Below are positions 44,809 through 53,883 of a stretch of DNA of 64,000 nucleotides, in pieces. The position numbers and the translations under genes are program-made. The stretch is from Hoeflea_A sp965249925 (GTDB lineage: Bacteria; Pseudomonadota; Alphaproteobacteria; Rhizobiales; Rhizobiaceae): assembly GCA_965249925.1 (NCBI GenBank), contig OZ252260.1:4030001-4094000 (forward strand), given 5' to 3'. Position 1 is the stretch's first letter, and every line of letters begins with the position of its first letter. The notes under the pieces were generated by a model, which did not search any database, was not told the DNA's origin, and was given only the letters and a program-made list of their open reading frames with translations.

Positions 44809-45495
44809 ATGCCAACCTATCTTATCATCGGAGCCAGCCGCGGTATCGGCGGCGGCACGGCCGCCCACCTCGCGGAGACAGGTGCGGAAGTGCTTTCTGT
44901 CTCGCGCTCCCCTTCAAGCGTCGGGACGTGGATCGAGGCAGATGTCGGTTCGGTCAAAGGGATCGAAACCGTCAAGGCCGCGGTCGGAAACAGGCCGCTC
45001 GATGGTCTTCTGTTCCTCGGAGGTGTCTGGGAAAAGGGCGCGTTCACTGACGAATACAGCTTCCTCGACAGCCCTGTGGAAGAGACCCTGAACATGATCG
45101 CTGTCAACCTGACTGCGCCGATTCTGCTGGCCCAGGGCCTCGCGAAGAATCTCAGCGAGGCTCCGAATCCACGGATCATCCTGATGGGGTCGATGTCGGG
45201 GGTTCAAAACACCGCCTCTCCGGAAGTCGCAAATACCGCCGCAAAATTTGGGCTCCAAGGTGCCGGCGAAGCGCTCAACCTTTCGCTCCGAACACTCGGG
45301 ATCGCGACGACGCTGATTAACCCTGACTACGTTGCGACGCCAGAAGTCGTCGAGGAAATCGCGGCGGGCGAAATGGGCGATCAGGCGCCGATCCCCATGG
45401 AAGATATGACCCGCACGATCGACTACGTCTTGAACCTGAGTGATGACAGCGTGCCGCTGGTGATCAACCTGCGTCAGGCAAAGCCAGGAGAGTAA
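44809..45495 (+). CDS. SDR family protein lacking the catalytic Tyr
   Basis: A 228-residue Rossmann protein. The cofactor motif GASRGIGGGTA is intact and the Ser region is MGSMSG, but the YxxxK position reads NTAAK, with Asn in place of Tyr. Classical dehydrogenase activity is therefore unlikely. It follows the MFS pseudogene and is next to a LysR gene. Such proteins (NAD-binding SDR-like) may act as sensors or bind NADP. Confidence 0.83.
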   Translation: MPTYLIIGASRGIGGGTAAHLAETGAEVLSVSRSPSSVGTWIEADVGSVKGIETVKAAVGNRPLDGLLFLGGVWEKGAFTDEYSFLDSPVEETLNMIAVNLTAPILLAQGLAKNLSEAPNPRIILMGSMSGVQNTASPEVANTAAKFGLQGAGEALNLSLRTLGIATTLINPDYVATPEVVEEIAAGEMGDQAPIPMEDMTRTIDYVLNLSDDSVPLVINLRQAKPGE

Positions 45496-45500
45496 GCACG

Positions 45501-46457
45501 GTGAACGGCTCCAGCCTCTGGGGACGGAACGGCGGCGCAATATCGACCATTCTACAAGGTGTGGATGGACGTGATTTGGAAGTGCTTTTGGCAGTCGCTG
45601 AAACCGGCAGCTTTCATCGCGCCGCCGCTCAACTCCGCTTAGGGCAATCTGCAGTTTCGCGTAGAGTTCGGAAGCTCGAGGATCTTCTTGGGGTATCGTT
45701 GTTCGAACGCCGAACCACGGGTGCCAGATTAACGCATGCCGGCTCCGAGTTCGTGGCTTGCTCGCACGAGATCATGGAGGATTTGAAGAACGCCGTTAAT
45801 CGTGCACAAGCACATGGTGCCGCCGAAAACGGAATACTGAGGATTGGCACCATGGCCTCGCTTTCATGTGGGCCTCAACGGCGTCTGATTGCGAGCCTCC
45901 TGTCAGAACATCCAGACATCAGACTTCACTTTGTTGAAGCAGAGCGGCAACGCCTGATTTCGATGCTGAGCCATCGAAGCCTAGACGCTGTCCTCTCGAT
46001 CGGTGAACCTTTGGCCCTGAACGGTGATTGTTTTCCAGTATGGGCCAGTGAAGTTCACGTATCGGTATCGGGTCAGCATCCTCTCGCATCTGCAACAAAC
46101 GTCAGTTGGCGTGAAATCGTGAACGAGGCATTTCTCGTCAGTTCAAGCAAAGCTGGCCCAGACATAGATGACCTAATCATTCGTGGTGTGTCCACCGTCG
46201 GGCGTACGGCGAGAATTGTTCGCCAACATCTTTCCAAGGAGGGGATATTAGGCCTTGTTGGACTAGGGCTCGGTATCTCGGTTCTCACAGAAGAGATTGA
46301 AGCTGCCCGCTATCCAGACGTGGCTTTCGTTCCCATAAGTGATTGTGAACCCGTACCGTTCTCAGTTGGATGGCGCCCCGAAAATGACAACCCTGTGCTC
46401 CGCCGCTTCATCAGCCTTGCAAGGATTGAGGCGAAGCGGAACGGCGCTCTTTCCTGA
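45501..46457 (+). CDS. LysR-family regulator
   Basis: A 318-residue LTTR. HTH: LAVAETGSFHRAAAQLRLGQSAVSRRVRKLEDLLGVSLFERRTTGARLTHAG. GTG start with AGGAGAG upstream, five bases after the SDR stop, so it is probably in the same transcript. The 3' end overlaps the DUF2274 gene on the other strand. Effector unknown. Confidence 0.88.
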   Translation: MNGSSLWGRNGGAISTILQGVDGRDLEVLLAVAETGSFHRAAAQLRLGQSAVSRRVRKLEDLLGVSLFERRTTGARLTHAGSEFVACSHEIMEDLKNAVNRAQAHGAAENGILRIGTMASLSCGPQRRLIASLLSEHPDIRLHFVEAERQRLISMLSHRSLDAVLSIGEPLALNGDCFPVWASEVHVSVSGQHPLASATNVSWREIVNEAFLVSSSKAGPDIDDLIIRGVSTVGRTARIVRQHLSKEGILGLVGLGLGISVLTEEIEAARYPDVAFVPISDCEPVPFSVGWRPENDNPVLRRFISLARIEAKRNGALS

Positions 46458-46680
46458 GTTTTGCAAAACCTCGGTCGGTCCTCATGAACCGGTCCAGCAT
46501 CGGCGCGATCAGCTTCGCGGGTTCAAGCTGCTGTCCGTTTTCGGCTCCGAGGATCTCCGCATAGGCTGTCAGATCGCGATGCACCTGCGCCGGCAGCTCG
46601 ACCGTCAGCTTGACCGGCTTGATCTCCATGACGGGCGGTCCGAGAGCCTCTCTCTCGACCTCCAAACCCGTCACGGCCAT
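46411..46680 (-). CDS. DUF2274 (TrbI-associated) relic
   Basis: An 89-residue protein with KPVKLTVELPAQVHRDLTAYAEILGAENGQ...DPAKLIAPMLDRFM, the DUF2274 family found next to trbI in IncP/ICE conjugation operons. No other trb gene remains in the window, so this is a leftover of an integrative conjugative element. Overlap with the LysR 3' end is unusual for a live operon. Confidence 0.75.
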   Translation of the reverse strand: MAVTGLEVEREALGPPVMEIKPVKLTVELPAQVHRDLTAYAEILGAENGQQLEPAKLIAPMLDRFMRTDRGFAKLRKERRSASPQSLQG

Positions 46681-46792
46681 AGCCGCAGGCCTCTCACTCT
46701 AAAGGGGGCGTTGCGGGGTCTCCCCGCAGAAGGGGTCGGGCGAGACTACCGGCTCGACCGCAGGGGAAGGCTTTCTCCTCTAGGAATTCCGA

Positions 46793-47293
46793 TCAACCAG
46801 GCAATTGCCCATGTCGTTCGAGCAAACGCATCAGGACGGTATTGGCATGCGTGAAATTTAGATGCTGACCCTCAAGTTGGTAAGCCCACTTCTCGCCGTG
46901 GAAGAGGTTGTTGCGAAATCGCCAGACAATCATCAGCACCGTCAGAAGCCGGTCGCGGGGATCGTCATTGCTACCGTCGAGCACCGACTGGACGACATCG
47001 GGCTGATCCGCCTGGCGCAAATGCAGGTGCGGAAAGTGATGGGTGAAGTTGCCGTCTGCGTAGTAACGCCGTCGAAAATAAGCCAGTTCAGCGTCGTATT
47101 GGTCGGCATCAAGCGTTCCTGCGTCCCGCCATTCGTCGACCTTCGCGCAGATCAGGTCGGCGCGCGCAAAATTCCCCATGACCTGGGCCTCGAACAGGCT
47201 CCATAAAAATGTGAAATTGAAGATTGCGTCGCGATCCTGCTCTGGCAGAGCCTGAAATCCTGGTGCTTTTGCTAATAGCCATTGCATACTCAT
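46793..47293 (-). CDS. HEPN-domain-like protein (RNNLFH motif)
   Basis: A 166-residue mostly helical protein. RNNLFHGEKW near residues 127-136 has the R-x4-H pattern of HEPN ribonucleases, preceded by VLMIVWRF. The middle has FTHHFPHLHLRQAD. The ATG MSMQWLLAK (GGGG ribosome site) is chosen; the longer open frame joins an unrelated upstream gene. It is the last gene of a minus-strand operon with nuclease-like proteins. RNase activity is inferred. Confidence 0.6.
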   Translation of the reverse strand: MSMQWLLAKAPGFQALPEQDRDAIFNFTFLWSLFEAQVMGNFARADLICAKVDEWRDAGTLDADQYDAELAYFRRRYYADGNFTHHFPHLHLRQADQPDVVQSVLDGSNDDPRDRLLTVLMIVWRFRNNLFHGEKWAYQLEGQHLNFTHANTVLMRLLERHGQLPG

Positions 47294-47327
47294 AGTCGTC
47301 CCCATTTGTTGTTGACCTTCTAGCCGG

Positions 47328-47596
47328 TCAGTCATCCGGCTGGTCGCGAGCATCCGGGGACAATTCCGAGAAGTCGGTGAGTGTGTCGCACTCGATGCAA
47401 TAATATATTTGCGATGCTTGCTGAAAGTGCATGCCGCAAAGGCAACCACAGAACGGACAGCATTCATCAATTTCGAGGCCGGCCCAACGGCATGGCCATA
47501 CTGGCTCCAGAGACTGCTGATTTCGGCGGCGCGCTCGGGCACGGCTCCGCGGAGAAGGTGGAGGGTAATCGTCCGGTCGGACGGCTTGGTTGTCAT
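47328..47596 (-). pseudogene. Small CxxC zinc-ribbon protein, frameshifted
   Basis: The frame starting MTTKPSDRTITLHLLRGAVPERAAEISSLW shifts near 47470 to a second frame that reads EIDECCPFCG and YYCIECDTL to a TGA. The CPFC and CIEC pairs make a four-Cys ribbon like Lar-type restriction-alleviation proteins. If not a sequencing slip, the product is broken. An alternative is a single 267-residue fusion with the next gene, which is less likely. It sits between the nuclease-like and HEPN genes. Confidence 0.5.
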
Positions 47597-47639
47597 GCGC
47601 CTGGGATCTCCATGTTGAGAAATAGACTAGGTGACCGGA

Positions 47640-49055
47640 TCATGACGACCTGCTTTCGTCAGGCTCATCGGTCGTCATCCCAACCTCACTGGCCATATGC
47701 AGGCGGGTGACCGATGAAAGGACCGAGTTCGCCCAGATGGTGTTGCACTCGATGTCGCCGTCGGACTCGAACCAATGGGTGGCGCCGGGGATGAGGTCGA
47801 ACGGGATGGGGTGGGCGGCTAGAGGATTGTGAAAGACCTCCAGCTCCAGGCACCATGCTTCGCCCCAGGGCCAAAGCGCTTCGTACTCGTCGCTGCCGAC
47901 AAGCAACTCAAAGTCGATCGGCTGTAGCGCGCCGGGCGTCCGGTCGAAGAGGATGCCGCGCCGAATCATCGTCAGACCGGGAGGTCGCCAGCCGGCGAGA
48001 AAGCCCATACGGTTAAATTTTGCGAGCGTTGCCGCATTGCTGAAGATGATGGCCGACAGATGGGCGAAGGCGGGATCGCGGAAGAGACCTGCCGGGATGC
48101 CATGCTTGCCCGTCAGGTTGGTTATCGGAGTCCCGACTGCGCGGCGCTCACAGCCTTCTCCCTCGATGTCAGCGCGCAGCCCGTAGAGATACGTGGGTAA
48201 AGCCTCGCGGCTCCAGACCATCGAACCGGATTCGTGAAAATCCGCCAATGCGAGAGCGAAGGGCTGGCCCATGACGTGGTCCATCTCATGATAGTTGCGC
48301 TGAAGTTTGCCCCGCAGGGTTTTGGCGAAACGTTCGGCCGGTCCTCCCGTCAGCCGTTCATTACGGTCTTCCGGTGCATGCACCCATTTGCCGATTCCGC
48401 CGGCGCGTGGCTCCTCGGAGTTCGCTGTCACAGCCTCGACCCAGCATGTGTCGCCTTCGTTCTCAATGAGGAAGTCGGGAGAAACATGATCTTGCCGGAT
48501 GCTCAGGCCCTGTTCCCGAAAGCAGGCGAGAAGGTAGAGTTCGAACAGCCGGGCGGCGAAGTTATTGGTCTGAAAATCCGACACGAAATTGGCGTCGGGC
48601 TTGGGAAGCGCGAGGTAGCATTCGCCAATCGCCATCAGCGCCGGCACATGGCTGATCGTCGCCGTCAGGAGATCGAATTCCGGAGAAGTCCCGCGCGGCC
48701 CAGGCTTCAGCAAAAGCGGGCGTCGCCTGGCGCCCGGCGGCAACGGTTCCGGCGGATCGCTGGCTAGCATGGCGATGCTGAGGCGGTCGAGCGCGGCCTC
48801 GGGGGTGGAAAAGGGACCACATTCATCGACCATGATCCAGCGGTGATCGATCCGCCGGCGTAACGCGAGACTATTGAAGGTCCCTTGCTCCGGATCAAGA
48901 AGAATACAACCGCTCGTGCTTCCCCGTCCGGCTTGATAGGCACGGAAGATATGGGCGGGATCGAAATTGGGACCGCGTTCAAGCGACAGCCCATAGAGTT
49001 CGAATTGGCGCTGGCTAATCGGCGTGATCAGTCGCGCTTCATCGGGTGAGGCCAT
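47640..49055 (-). CDS. PD-(D/E)XK-like protein, defence candidate A
   Basis: A 471-residue cytosolic protein of no recognised family. Residues ~165-215 fit a restriction-endonuclease-like fold: a helix Glu (AARLFELYLLACF), PDFLIE (Asp) and CWVEAVTAN (Glu). The catalytic Lys is not in the usual ExK, so this may be a variant or inactive. The ATG MASPDEAR with GAGG upstream is chosen over two ATGs 12-15 bases earlier. It shares E...PD...(W/C)WxEA with the next protein. Confidence 0.6.
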   Translation of the reverse strand: MASPDEARLITPISQRQFELYGLSLERGPNFDPAHIFRAYQAGRGSTSGCILLDPEQGTFNSLALRRRIDHRWIMVDECGPFSTPEAALDRLSIAMLASDPPEPLPPGARRRPLLLKPGPRGTSPEFDLLTATISHVPALMAIGECYLALPKPDANFVSDFQTNNFAARLFELYLLACFREQGLSIRQDHVSPDFLIENEGDTCWVEAVTANSEEPRAGGIGKWVHAPEDRNERLTGGPAERFAKTLRGKLQRNYHEMDHVMGQPFALALADFHESGSMVWSREALPTYLYGLRADIEGEGCERRAVGTPITNLTGKHGIPAGLFRDPAFAHLSAIIFSNAATLAKFNRMGFLAGWRPPGLTMIRRGILFDRTPGALQPIDFELLVGSDEYEALWPWGEAWCLELEVFHNPLAAHPIPFDLIPGATHWFESDGDIECNTIWANSVLSSVTRLHMASEVGMTTDEPDESRSS

Positions 49056-49106
49056 GGCCGGCCTCATCATCCTTCGGGCGGCAGACGCATGTATCAGATA
49101 CCATCG

Positions 49107-50033
49107 TCACGACGCCTCCGCCGCTGCCGCTGCGGCGAGGATATCGCTGGCTTCCCATCCCTCACCCTGACGGGTCGTCACGAATTCGCGGTCCCAGACG
49201 CCCCAGTTGGTAGGCAATGGAACCTGCGCGAGGGGATTATGCACATAGGTGATTGGCCGGATCTGGCGCGAGAGGTTGCCGAGGCCAACCCGTGACCAGA
49301 TTACACCCGAGATGTCGGAGAACCGCCCGTCGAGGAAGGCCGTGCGAGGGACCGGAATGCGCTCGCGGCGGATCATGGGCGCGGCGTGAAACCCTTCTTC
49401 GAGGACATCGCCGGTGTCGCGGTCGATGGTGATGAAGGCGTCGCCGATCGGGAACAGGTTTGTCATGATGAGTGGTAAGGGTTGTTCGGCGACATAGACG
49501 CCGAAGCGGCTGGCGCTGATCGCAATGATGCGGGTGTCTTCCGGCCCGATCACGCCCTGTTCGATATAGCTGGCGATCTTCTGCGCCTTGGTCCAGAACG
49601 CGCTGGAGGTTCGAAGCTGCGCCTGGCGGATCGGCGCGGCTGCAAGGCCTCCGCCTTCATTGATCGGCACAGGGCGCACGATCTGGTCGGGGCCTGAAGC
49701 GCCTTCGTCGGGGGTAATGGCCTCTATCCAGATGCGGCGATCTGCTTCGAGGATGCATAGGTCAGGCTGACCGCCTTCGCGCCGGCGGTCGGTCACAGGC
49801 AACAACCTCCGCCCCGCTTCGAGCAGTGTGCAGCCAAGATACATTTCCCAGAAACGCTCATCGACGTCGCGCGCGAATCCCTGACGGAAGTCCGGATCAG
49901 CATAGGGTTCGTAGCGCGCCCACATCTCCTGCAGCGTAGCGTGAAGCTGTTGCTCGAAGGAAGACTCGGCTGCTTTCAGGTTCTCGAAGCCAAGATCGAG
50001 ATTGGCGCCGTCGACATCGAAAAGATCACTCAT
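49107..50033 (-). CDS. PD-(D/E)XK-like protein, defence candidate B
   Basis: A 308-residue protein. FWEMYLGCTLLEAGRRLLPVTDRRREGGQPDLCILEADRRIWIEAITPDEG gives the same E...PD...WIEA pattern as its neighbour (E63, D91, E104), so the two are likely paralogues or partners. The C-terminal half is beta-rich and ends in an Ala run. The gap to the next gene downstream is 36 bases and to the one upstream 12 bases, so an operon is likely. No named family. Confidence 0.6.
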   Translation of the reverse strand: MSDLFDVDGANLDLGFENLKAAESSFEQQLHATLQEMWARYEPYADPDFRQGFARDVDERFWEMYLGCTLLEAGRRLLPVTDRRREGGQPDLCILEADRRIWIEAITPDEGASGPDQIVRPVPINEGGGLAAAPIRQAQLRTSSAFWTKAQKIASYIEQGVIGPEDTRIIAISASRFGVYVAEQPLPLIMTNLFPIGDAFITIDRDTGDVLEEGFHAAPMIRRERIPVPRTAFLDGRFSDISGVIWSRVGLGNLSRQIRPITYVHNPLAQVPLPTNWGVWDREFVTTRQGEGWEASDILAAAAAAEAS

Positions 50034-50045
50034 CTTCCGCTCACC

Positions 50046-50600
50046 TCACGCCCGGCGCAGCATCCGGGGCACCTGCACCCGGTGATAGCCGTGAGAATGG
50101 ACATGCTGGCGGAGCTGCTTGATGTCGCTGACGCCGAAAGCGACGGCTGCCTTCAGCGGGCTGGCGAAGGTCGCGTAGAAGGTCCACCGTGATCCAGCGG
50201 GAAGCGTCGGGTTTTGCCGCCGGTCGGTGATGGCGACTTCGCGCGGATCACTGCTGTTGCGGAAGGCGTGGAAGGTGATCCAGTCGGGCCGGCGGTAGCG
50301 CGCCGCCTTGCTGAAGGGCACGGACTGAACCTTCACGTCTGTCTGGTCGAGCACCCAGTCGCGCTGCTCCAGAATCTGCCGCACCATGTGGCCGACCATC
50401 TGCTTGACGCGATCTGCGAGGATGTCTTCGCGGAACTCGGCAAGGAGCTGTTCCTCGATCCCTTCGACAGCAGGCTTGCTCAGCTCTGACGCCGTTTCAA
50501 GGCGCGCGACATTTTCGTCCCGCGTGAGGAAGGACCATATGCGCTGGCCCAGCTCGGAATCGTACAGCGATGCAAATTTTTCGGGGTGGTAGGTCAACAT
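50046..50600 (-). CDS. Hypothetical protein, first gene of minus operon
   Basis: A 184-residue protein of unknown function. It opens MLTYHPEKFASLYDSELGQRIWSF and has QILEQRDWVLDQTDVKVQSVPFSKAARYRRPDWITFHAF, with a C-terminal RQHVHSHGYHRVQVPRMLRR. GGAGGGAC precedes the ATG; a further upstream ATG gives 17 extra residues. It is divergent from the nuclease/TIR/HEPN operon with about 95 bases between. Confidence 0.6.
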   Translation of the reverse strand: MLTYHPEKFASLYDSELGQRIWSFLTRDENVARLETASELSKPAVEGIEEQLLAEFREDILADRVKQMVGHMVRQILEQRDWVLDQTDVKVQSVPFSKAARYRRPDWITFHAFRNSSDPREVAITDRRQNPTLPAGSRWTFYATFASPLKAAVAFGVSDIKQLRQHVHSHGYHRVQVPRMLRRA

Positions 50601-50694
50601 GAGCGTCCCTCCTTTACCGGGCAAATATGGCCGGTTATAAGCTGATGTCAATGGCGAGCGATGAGGGCCCGCTGTGTCCGCCGGGGAGGTTGCC

Positions 50695-51327
50695 TTGGAC
50701 TTCGAAGATCTCGTGACGAACGTAGCGCCACCGCCAAACCGCGTCGGAAAATCGGACGGTTCGCATGAACACCATCTCTATGAGGGTGCAGTTATGCTTG
50801 CCTATGCCATGCATCTACTGCGCACACAAGGTGCTCGGGACGTTCGCATCCATCCTGATGGCGAACACGGAAAGCAGTTCGACTTCACAGCCTGGCTCGG
50901 TCGACGCGACTTCACAAAGATTTCCACCCTTGGAAGCACAACCTTCGGTGGCGTTTATCGAAACCCCGCTGGGCAGACGATCACTGTAAATCCCAAATCG
51001 GGGCTCGGCGATGTGGTTGCCGAGGTCGGTGACCACGTCATTTCGGCCGAGTGTGAGGGCGGAATCATCAACACAAGGCATCCAGGCCAAGTTTCACGGC
51101 TCTATCGCGGCCTTTGTGAGACGGTCGGACTGCTGATGGCGATGCCATCGCAGGGCCGTCAGGTTGCTGTGGTTCCGCTGACAGCAAGCACTCAGCGCTT
51201 GGCCAAGCGGCTTGCCCCTCGCTGCGCGTTGGCGGGCATTGAGATTGCTCTTATCGGCAGCCGTGGCGAAGTCATGGACGTAGTGTCGGCGGCGGACAAT
51301 GCCGTTGCGGAAAGGAATTACGAATGA
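50695..51327 (+). CDS. Predicted PD-(D/E)XK-like nuclease, first gene of TIR operon
   Basis: A 210-residue protein from a TTG with GGGGAGG five bases upstream; a GTG at 50674 would add seven residues. SGLGDVVAEVGDHVISAECEGGIINTRHPGQVSRLYRGLCE fits a restriction-endonuclease-like core (D106, E119, with Glu 121 where Lys is usual) and a downstream Gln. It overlaps the TIR gene by ATGA. Nuclease activity is inferred from the motif. Confidence 0.62.
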   Translation: MDFEDLVTNVAPPPNRVGKSDGSHEHHLYEGAVMLAYAMHLLRTQGARDVRIHPDGEHGKQFDFTAWLGRRDFTKISTLGSTTFGGVYRNPAGQTITVNPKSGLGDVVAEVGDHVISAECEGGIINTRHPGQVSRLYRGLCETVGLLMAMPSQGRQVAVVPLTASTQRLAKRLAPRCALAGIEIALIGSRGEVMDVVSAADNAVAERNYE

Positions 51328-52435
51328 GGAGAGTTCTGACGGTTGGCGTGACCTATACCGGAGATGCGATCGACGGCGTCGATATCGATAACCTCGGCCT
51401 ATGCCTGCCAAGAGTGGATCACGAGCGATCCGCATATCCACTTTATGAATACGACACCATCATCATTAATCCGGCGAGCTATACGCATTTTCTGTTCGGC
51501 AAGGCTGGGGAGTTCTCAAATGAGCTCTACGAACTGGGCAAGCTCAAGGGACAGAAAGACAGCTATGATCTCGATTCGGCATTCGACGGTGAGGATCGGC
51601 GGAAGGAGATGGAGGCCGCGATCGCAGATGGTGCAACTGTCGTCTGGTGTTTATCCGAACCGAAGCGGGTGAACTTCTTCGGCTATCGCGAGACGCATCT
51701 TGGGTATGTGGCACCGAAGGTGGCGAGCTTCGTCAAGCGTTCGGAGCTTCTTGTGAAGAAGGGGCGCCGGCTGGGTTCGTTCGATCCGGACGGTGCCTTT
51801 GCCCGCTACTTCGAGGCGGTTTCACGAACAGGTGGTTGGACGCTGTGCTTGTCCGATCCGGGTGATGATTATTCCTCGATCGCCACCACCCCCGAAGGTT
51901 ACAGCTTGGGCGGCAAAGTGGCGCTCGGGGCTACGACGGGCTGGCTGCTGACCCCGCCGACATCGCAGGAGGCCGAAAACCAGCTCGTCCGAGACAGCCT
52001 TGCGCTGGAAAAGGCCGATCCGGCGCATGAAAGTACCATGGCATTTTCCTGAGCCACACAGGCGTCGACAAACCTTTCGTTCGCCAACTGCGCAAGGATC
52101 TCCTTGCGCATGGCGTGGAGCATGTGTGGCTGGACGAGGCAGAGATCGACATTGGAGACTCGCTGATCGCCAAGATCGAAGAAGGCATGAAGCTCAGCCG
52201 CTATATTGCCGTTGTCCTGTCGAAAAAGTCGATCGGTGCGCCGTGGGTGAAAAAGGAGCTCGACGTGGCGATGAACCGCGAGATCGCTAGCGGCGAGGTA
52301 GTGGTGTTGCCGCTGCTTTATGAAGAGTGCGAGCTGCCCGAGTTCCTGAAGGGAAAACTCTATGCCGATTTCTCGAAGCCCGACGAATATGAGGCTGTTC
52401 TCGGCAAACTTCTGCGAAGGCTCCGGATCGGCTGA
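51324..52435 (+). pseudogene. TIR-domain protein with single-base frame break
   Basis: The first frame (236 residues to HE) is an alpha/beta domain starting MRRVLTVGVTYTGDAIDGVDIDN; no family is recognised. Moving one base back at GAAAG (52029-52033) joins KYHGIFLSHTGVDKPFVRQLRKDLL, a complete TIR domain with WLDEAEIDIGDSL, VVLSKKSIGAPWVKKELDVAM (catalytic Glu) and VVLPLLYEEC. The joined protein is about 370 residues. The first frame alone stops at TGA (52050-52052). A missing A in a run, or programmed slippage, are both possible. The TIR would act as an NADase or signal maker. Confidence 0.7.
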
Positions 52436-53772
52436 TGAGCGAGGCAGCGAGCGGTCCCAGTAATGCGATGATCTCCGCGATGTCGGATCTATGGCGGCTG
52501 CGTCCACCAGGCCCTGACAACATCCTCGCGTATCCCGCCTTTGAGCGGCTCCGACTAGTCTGCCGTGACAACCATCCGAATGCTGGCGAGAAGGGGCCGG
52601 GCTTCGCGCTCTCGACCGCTTTACGTGCTCTCGGCCTTCCCTGCAGCCTACAAAAGGAGACGACCCATCTTTCCCTGTCGGTGGAGGAAGCCGCAATGAA
52701 CCTCGATGCGGCGATGCGGGCGACCCACGGCAAACGCGTTCATCTCGTCCCTCTCGATCTGGCTACTGACCTACCATCGATCGCGTTTGGACCCGCGAAG
52801 ATGGGTCGGCTGAATGCGAACGAGCTGCGGGCTCTCGTTGATGAGCCGAGGCTGAAGCGGCTTTGTCCACGGCGGGATTTTGACGCTGAGCGCTTTTCCG
52901 AATTCCACTGGCTTGTTGTCGAGGAGACAGTCGCGATCGACCAAGAGCCCGAGGCGCGCGCCGTTCCCATGCTGTACATGGATCTGAGCCGGGACTTGGG
53001 ACAAATCGAGCCGCACAAGGGACGGTTTACCGACGCCGTTGAGGATGCTCTCTTCTTCCTGCTTTTGGCGCCGTGGGAAAGATGGTCGACGATGACGGAG
53101 GTCGACTGGCGCGGCTTTCGCGTCCCATGGGTCTACACTGTCGACAGTGATATTTTCGTCCGCCCTAACACGCTACCATCCCCGGATACGTTAAGCTGGG
53201 AACCGCGCATTTATGATGACGGCTATGGCGGAACTTATGAGGAGGAGCGGCCTGTCGAGCTGCGCCTTGAAGACACCGCCGCAACCGAGCTGCCGGTCTG
53301 GGATCAGAATCGCTGGACGATAGTCGAGCAGGCGAAGCAGTCGGTCCTGTTCGAAACGCCGATCACTCATTTCATAGTCCGCGCATTCCTGGCGGAAGGC
53401 ATCGACGAATTTCTGGCGCACATTACGACGATCGAAGCAGCTCTTGGTCTGCGCGCCGACTACCGGAGAAGCCTTCGGCTGACGCCTGGTCGCCATAAGG
53501 GAATGGGCCCCACGAAAAGGATGCGAGGTCGCGTTGCTGGGCTTCTCGGCGATCGCCGTTACGCTGATCAGTACGAGAGGCTGTTTGATGTGCGCAGTGC
53601 CTTCCTGCACGGACGCGCGATGACACCCACTTCGAACGAAGAACGGGTGATGGCCCGTTCGCTGGCTCGGGAGGTTGTAGAAGCGCTGATCCTCGCCACG
53701 CAGGCCGGCCCCATTCTGTCCCGCGAGAACTTTCTCGACGATCTTCTGGATAAGGGCGCGCCCCTCATCTAA
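52435..53772 (+). CDS. HEPN-motif protein, third gene of TIR operon
   Basis: A 445-residue protein. The C-terminal helical part has YERLFDVRSAFLHGRAM, R-x4-H near residues 387-392, typical of HEPN RNases, after IEAALGLRADYRRSLRLTPG. The N-terminal ~300 residues are alpha/beta with no recognised family. Its ATG overlaps the TIR stop (TGATG). A role as the RNA-cleaving effector or sensor beside the TIR protein is inferred. Confidence 0.62.
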   Translation: MSEAASGPSNAMISAMSDLWRLRPPGPDNILAYPAFERLRLVCRDNHPNAGEKGPGFALSTALRALGLPCSLQKETTHLSLSVEEAAMNLDAAMRATHGKRVHLVPLDLATDLPSIAFGPAKMGRLNANELRALVDEPRLKRLCPRRDFDAERFSEFHWLVVEETVAIDQEPEARAVPMLYMDLSRDLGQIEPHKGRFTDAVEDALFFLLLAPWERWSTMTEVDWRGFRVPWVYTVDSDIFVRPNTLPSPDTLSWEPRIYDDGYGGTYEEERPVELRLEDTAATELPVWDQNRWTIVEQAKQSVLFETPITHFIVRAFLAEGIDEFLAHITTIEAALGLRADYRRSLRLTPGRHKGMGPTKRMRGRVAGLLGDRRYADQYERLFDVRSAFLHGRAMTPTSNEERVMARSLAREVVEALILATQAGPILSRENFLDDLLDKGAPLI

Positions 53773-53883
53773 GGCAAGGTGCCGGCCCCCAGATCGAAAG
53801 CGGGTTGGCTCACCGCCTATCAAGGTAGTTGCGGGCTCATAATTTTATGTGCTAAGCTCATTAAATGATGGGTACGAGGCGGA

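Noticed and set aside
46793..47596. Single 267-residue protein
   Set aside because: The N-terminal part has a better continuation (CxxC ribbon) in another frame, and the C-terminal HEPN part has its own ATG and ribosome site.
52115..52435. Independent 106-residue TIR protein from GTG
   Set aside because: It would lack the first strand and helix of the TIR fold, which are present upstream in the same frame.
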